A stretch of 64,000 nt of DNA from CAYLHF01 sp964383365 (GTDB taxonomy: Bacteria; Bacteroidota; Rhodothermia; Rhodothermales; UBA10348): contig CAYLHF010000015.1 in the NCBI GenBank assembly GCA_964383365.1, forward strand, positions 1 through 64,000, given 5' to 3'. A model generated the notes under the pieces. It searched no databases. It saw only the letters and a program-made list of their open reading frames with translations, and was not told the origin of the DNA. A program made the translations under genes and the position numbers. Below are positions 61,670 to 64,000 of this stretch, one piece after another. The number at the start of each line of letters is the position of its first letter. The stretch's first letter is position 1.

Positions 61670-62713
61670 ATGAACAAGATGTCCAGACATTTTCTGAACG
61701 CACTTGTGATCGTGTCCCTGCTAGGAATGACTGCTATTGATGCCAGTGCCGGAGACAAGAAACGCCGCGGAACAGCGGGCGCTTCTCAACTTCTGGTACC
61801 GCTGACAGCTCGCAGTGCCTCGCTGGGTGCTTCTCTCACGAGTGGAATGGCAGGTCTTAATGGATTGGAGGCAGTATATGCCAATCCAGCAGGACTCGCC
61901 CTGAACACGGGTACGGCTGCCCTTTTCAGCCGGATGGAATACGTTGCCAATATCGGCGTTAACTATTTTGGTGTAGGTCAGAGCTTTGGCTCCAACCATA
62001 TCGCTTTCATGGTATCGTCTTGGGATTTTGGTAACATTCCGAAACAGACAGAAATCGAGCCAGAAAGAAGTTCCGTTTCTTTCGACGCTTCATTCGTAAC
62101 GGCAGGCCTGACGTACGCACGCCAGTTTACGGATCGGATCTCGGCCGGTGCTACGATCAAGGTCGTAAGCGAAGCGATCGATGACGTAACTGCTTCTGCC
62201 TTCGCATTCGACGCTGGTATGACCTATGTAGTCGGTGAATCCGGACTGCGTATGGGTGTCAGTCTCAAGAACGTGGGTTCTGAGCTTCAGTACAACGGTG
62301 TCGGTTTGACTACGCAGGTTCGTCTGCCGGATCAAACGACGGTCGCTGCAAACAATGCTGTCGTGATCGAGAGCGAAGGTATTGAGCTTCCATCCCTCCT
62401 CAACTTTGGTGTTTCGTACACCTCTCAGGTTGGAGAAGGTGCTGTTCTTACCGTACTGGGTAATTTCCGTTCGAATTCGTTCGATCAGGATCAGTATGGT
62501 GGAGGCGTTGAGCTCGGTTTGTTTGATGTTCTGTATCTGCGTGGCGGCGTTGAGCTCGTCAACGATTCAGACCTTTCCTTCTTCAACGGTGGTAGCTTCG
62601 GCGCCGGACTCGACCTGGATCTCTCCGGGACCCGTGTTCAGGTGGACTACGCCTACCGTGGAACAGACTTCTTTGACAATGTCAACATGTTCACGGTTGG
62701 AGTCCAACTGTAA
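61670..62713 (+). CDS. PorV/PorQ-family outer-membrane protein
   Basis: 347 aa from ATG 61670, preceded by cggagga at good spacing. A signal peptide (ALVIVSLLGMTAIDASAG) is followed by TARSASLGASLTSGMAGLNG and EAVYANPAGLAL, the conserved opening of PorV/PorQ and FadL-like barrels, and strand-rich sequence ending NMFTVGVQL. PorV shuttles cargo to the type IX attachment complex. The core PorKLMN genes are not in the window, so the type IX link is inferred from this and the preceding cargo-like protein. Confidence 0.85.
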   Translation: MNKMSRHFLNALVIVSLLGMTAIDASAGDKKRRGTAGASQLLVPLTARSASLGASLTSGMAGLNGLEAVYANPAGLALNTGTAALFSRMEYVANIGVNYFGVGQSFGSNHIAFMVSSWDFGNIPKQTEIEPERSSVSFDASFVTAGLTYARQFTDRISAGATIKVVSEAIDDVTASAFAFDAGMTYVVGESGLRMGVSLKNVGSELQYNGVGLTTQVRLPDQTTVAANNAVVIESEGIELPSLLNFGVSYTSQVGEGAVLTVLGNFRSNSFDQDQYGGGVELGLFDVLYLRGGVELVNDSDLSFFNGGSFGAGLDLDLSGTRVQVDYAYRGTDFFDNVNMFTVGVQL

Positions 62714-62757
62714 ACACGTTGCAATCTGTCTTTTAGACTGATTCCAAAGGAAACGTT

Positions 62758-62788
62758 AGCGGGGTGGACGTCGTACGTCCACCCCGCT
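62758..62788 (+). terminator. Intrinsic terminator after the PorV-like gene
   Basis: Arms 62758-62771 and 62775-62788 pair perfectly (14 bp, GC-rich) and are followed by atttttat. This is the clearest classical intrinsic terminator in the window; it closes the outer-membrane cluster. Confidence 0.85.
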
Positions 62789-62811
62789 ATTTTTATGTCC
62801 AGACGTAGGAT

Positions 62812-64000
62812 ATGCCCAGATTATCTTTCCTCTGTTTCATGCTGGCTGCCTTGATTCTCCTCGGCGGTTGCAGTAGCAATGCAGATCACTCTGACGCTCC
62901 ATCCGACAGCCGTTCCGTCGTCGGGGACGACCACCTTCAGGAGTTCCGAAACGTCTCTACTGATGTCGCATTCGTGGGCGATGATGCCTGCTTTAATTGC
63001 CATGAGGACCAATATCGTGGCTTCAAAAACCACGGCATGGCCCGGTCCATGTATCCGCTCACGAAGGAGACGCTGGTTGAGGATATAGGGGGGCCTGCCG
63101 TTAGAGATTCCGTCTCCGGGTTGATGTACGCTACATTCGAAAAAGATGGCAGATACTACATGGAAGAGTATCTGGATTCACCTTCGGGGGAGCATCTTCA
63201 TAGTCTGATTCGGGAAATGAAGATGGTCGTGGGTTCGGGAACATCGGCAAGAACCTATCTGACTGAAAGTAACGGCTGGTATTACGAGATGCCGGTAACG
63301 TGGTACACCCAGAAACGCACATGGGATTTCAGTCCGGGATATCAGGTTGCCAACAAACGGTTCGAGAGAAAGGCGGGTGATCGTTGTATCGCCTGTCATA
63401 ACAGTTATCCTGCTTCCGTTCCTTTTACTAACGGTCGCTACGAGAAGATGCCGGAAGGAATAAGTTGCGAGCGATGCCATGGTCCAGGTTCTCTGCATGT
63501 AGACGAACGGTTGGCATCGCCCGAACCTGCGGACTCGATTGACAACACGATTGTAAACCCGACTCATCTTTCGTTGGACAGACGCCTCGATGTCTGTCAG
63601 CAGTGTCATCTGAATACATCGGTTTCTATTCTTCGGGAAGGGAAAAGCGCCCATGAGTATCGGCCATCAGAACCGCTCAGTGATTTTGTATCGCTCTTCT
63701 CGAGAGAGAGGGAAACCGAATCCGATCAAATTGGTGTCATTTCTCATGCGGACAGGATGAAGCAGAGTGTCTGTTTTCTGGCGACACAATCGCTCGAACG
63801 ACCGTTGGAGTGCACGACCTGCCACGATCCTCATTCCGGCTTCAGAGACAAGGGCGACGAGTATTTTAATGCTACCTGTCGTTCCTGTCATGAGACCGAT
63901 GAACTGGCGACGAAACTTCGGACGTCTGAAGCGAAGGCCAGGCATTCGTCAACGGCCAATTGTATCGGCTGTCACATGCCCAAGAAGGATATAATCGAAG
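62812..64000 (+). CDS. Multiheme c-type cytochrome lipoprotein, truncated by window end
   Basis: At least 396 aa, open at the right edge. Signal LAALILLGGCSS gives a lipobox Cys. Seven CXXCH heme sites are visible: CFNCH (from residue 60), CIACH, CERCH, CQQCH, CTTCH, CRSCH and CIGCH (from 384). VGDDACFNCHEDQY and CTTCHDPHSG are typical of NrfA/DmsE-like CXXCH families. It is likely a periplasmic or surface electron carrier, or a reductase. The hemes would be attached by the Ccm system encoded at 42075-44284. Function beyond electron transfer is not readable. Confidence 0.9.
   Translation, partial: MPRLSFLCFMLAALILLGGCSSNADHSDAPSDSRSVVGDDHLQEFRNVSTDVAFVGDDACFNCHEDQYRGFKNHGMARSMYPLTKETLVEDIGGPAVRDSVSGLMYATFEKDGRYYMEEYLDSPSGEHLHSLIREMKMVVGSGTSARTYLTESNGWYYEMPVTWYTQKRTWDFSPGYQVANKRFERKAGDRCIACHNSYPASVPFTNGRYEKMPEGISCERCHGPGSLHVDERLASPEPADSIDNTIVNPTHLSLDRRLDVCQQCHLNTSVSILREGKSAHEYRPSEPLSDFVSLFSRERETESDQIGVISHADRMKQSVCFLATQSLERPLECTTCHDPHSGFRDKGDEYFNATCRSCHETDELATKLRTSEAKARHSSTANCIGCHMPKKDIIE

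Noticed and set aside
1..64000. CRISPR arrays, tRNA, rRNA, insertion sequences or integrases
   Set aside because: No regularly spaced direct repeats with spacers, no cloverleaf or rRNA motifs, and no transposase or integrase signature were seen by eye; short tRNAs could be missed.

Overview
The window reads as one stretch of a Gram-negative chromosome of moderate GC content, most consistent with the Rhodothermota/Balneolota side of the Bacteroidota-Chlorobi group. The evidence is a TonB-dependent receptor with an N-terminal carboxypeptidase-like domain, a PorV/PorQ-type outer-membrane protein, a very large secreted protein with a type IX-like C-terminal domain, a complete o-succinylbenzoate menaquinone pathway and many GTGA/ATGA gene overlaps. 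Placement is inference; no rRNA or tRNA gene was seen. A run of 100 N at 25545-25644 is an assembly gap inside menD.

Layout. 1-213: startless GC-rich fragment of an oligopeptide-type ABC ATPase. 486-1802: subtilisin-like lipoprotein protease. 2097-7706: type IV pilus/type II secretion-like assembly operon (PilT-like ATPase, fused PilM-PilN, fused PilO-PilP, secretin). 7840-11603: membrane protein, M28-like lipoprotein without zinc ligands, small beta-barrel, acyltransferase. 11667-11954: gatC. 12031-19907: surface-glycan genes (YfhO-like protein, methyltransferase, two GT4 glycosyltransferases, two UDP-GlcNAc 2-epimerases). 20157-20964: two bacterial microcompartment (BMC) shell genes with no enzyme genes nearby, followed by a YbbR-domain gene and a CBS-domain gene. 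22682-32468: menF-menD-(small conserved gene)-menH-menB-menA-menC-menE. 32513-42054: Cys-rich membrane peptide, hydrolase, cobalamin-dependent metH, bioY, DUF1272, TPR protein, rsmA, mgtE. 42075-45344 (minus): ccmE, ccmD-like, ccmC, ccmB, murB. 45451-54323: SPFH protein, MGMT-like protein, aroA, adenosine deaminase, tatA, gatA, sucD, engB, serA. 54738-62713: TonB receptor, giant secreted protein, PorV-like protein. 62812-end: lipoprotein cytochrome with at least seven CXXCH sites, truncated by the window edge.

How it fits together. Menaquinone synthesis, cytochrome c maturation and the multiheme cytochrome describe one respiratory theme. The pilus-like operon, glycan cluster and TonB/PorV/secreted trio describe the cell envelope. 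The least expected element is the orphan BMC shell pair. Its second protein carries an unusual C-terminal extension resembling a Rho-N/SAP-type fold, and its likely promoter has a perfect 14-bp palindrome filling the spacer between -35 and -10. A second theme is in-frame tandem repeats with periods of 18, 27 and 30 bp inside three otherwise ordinary genes.
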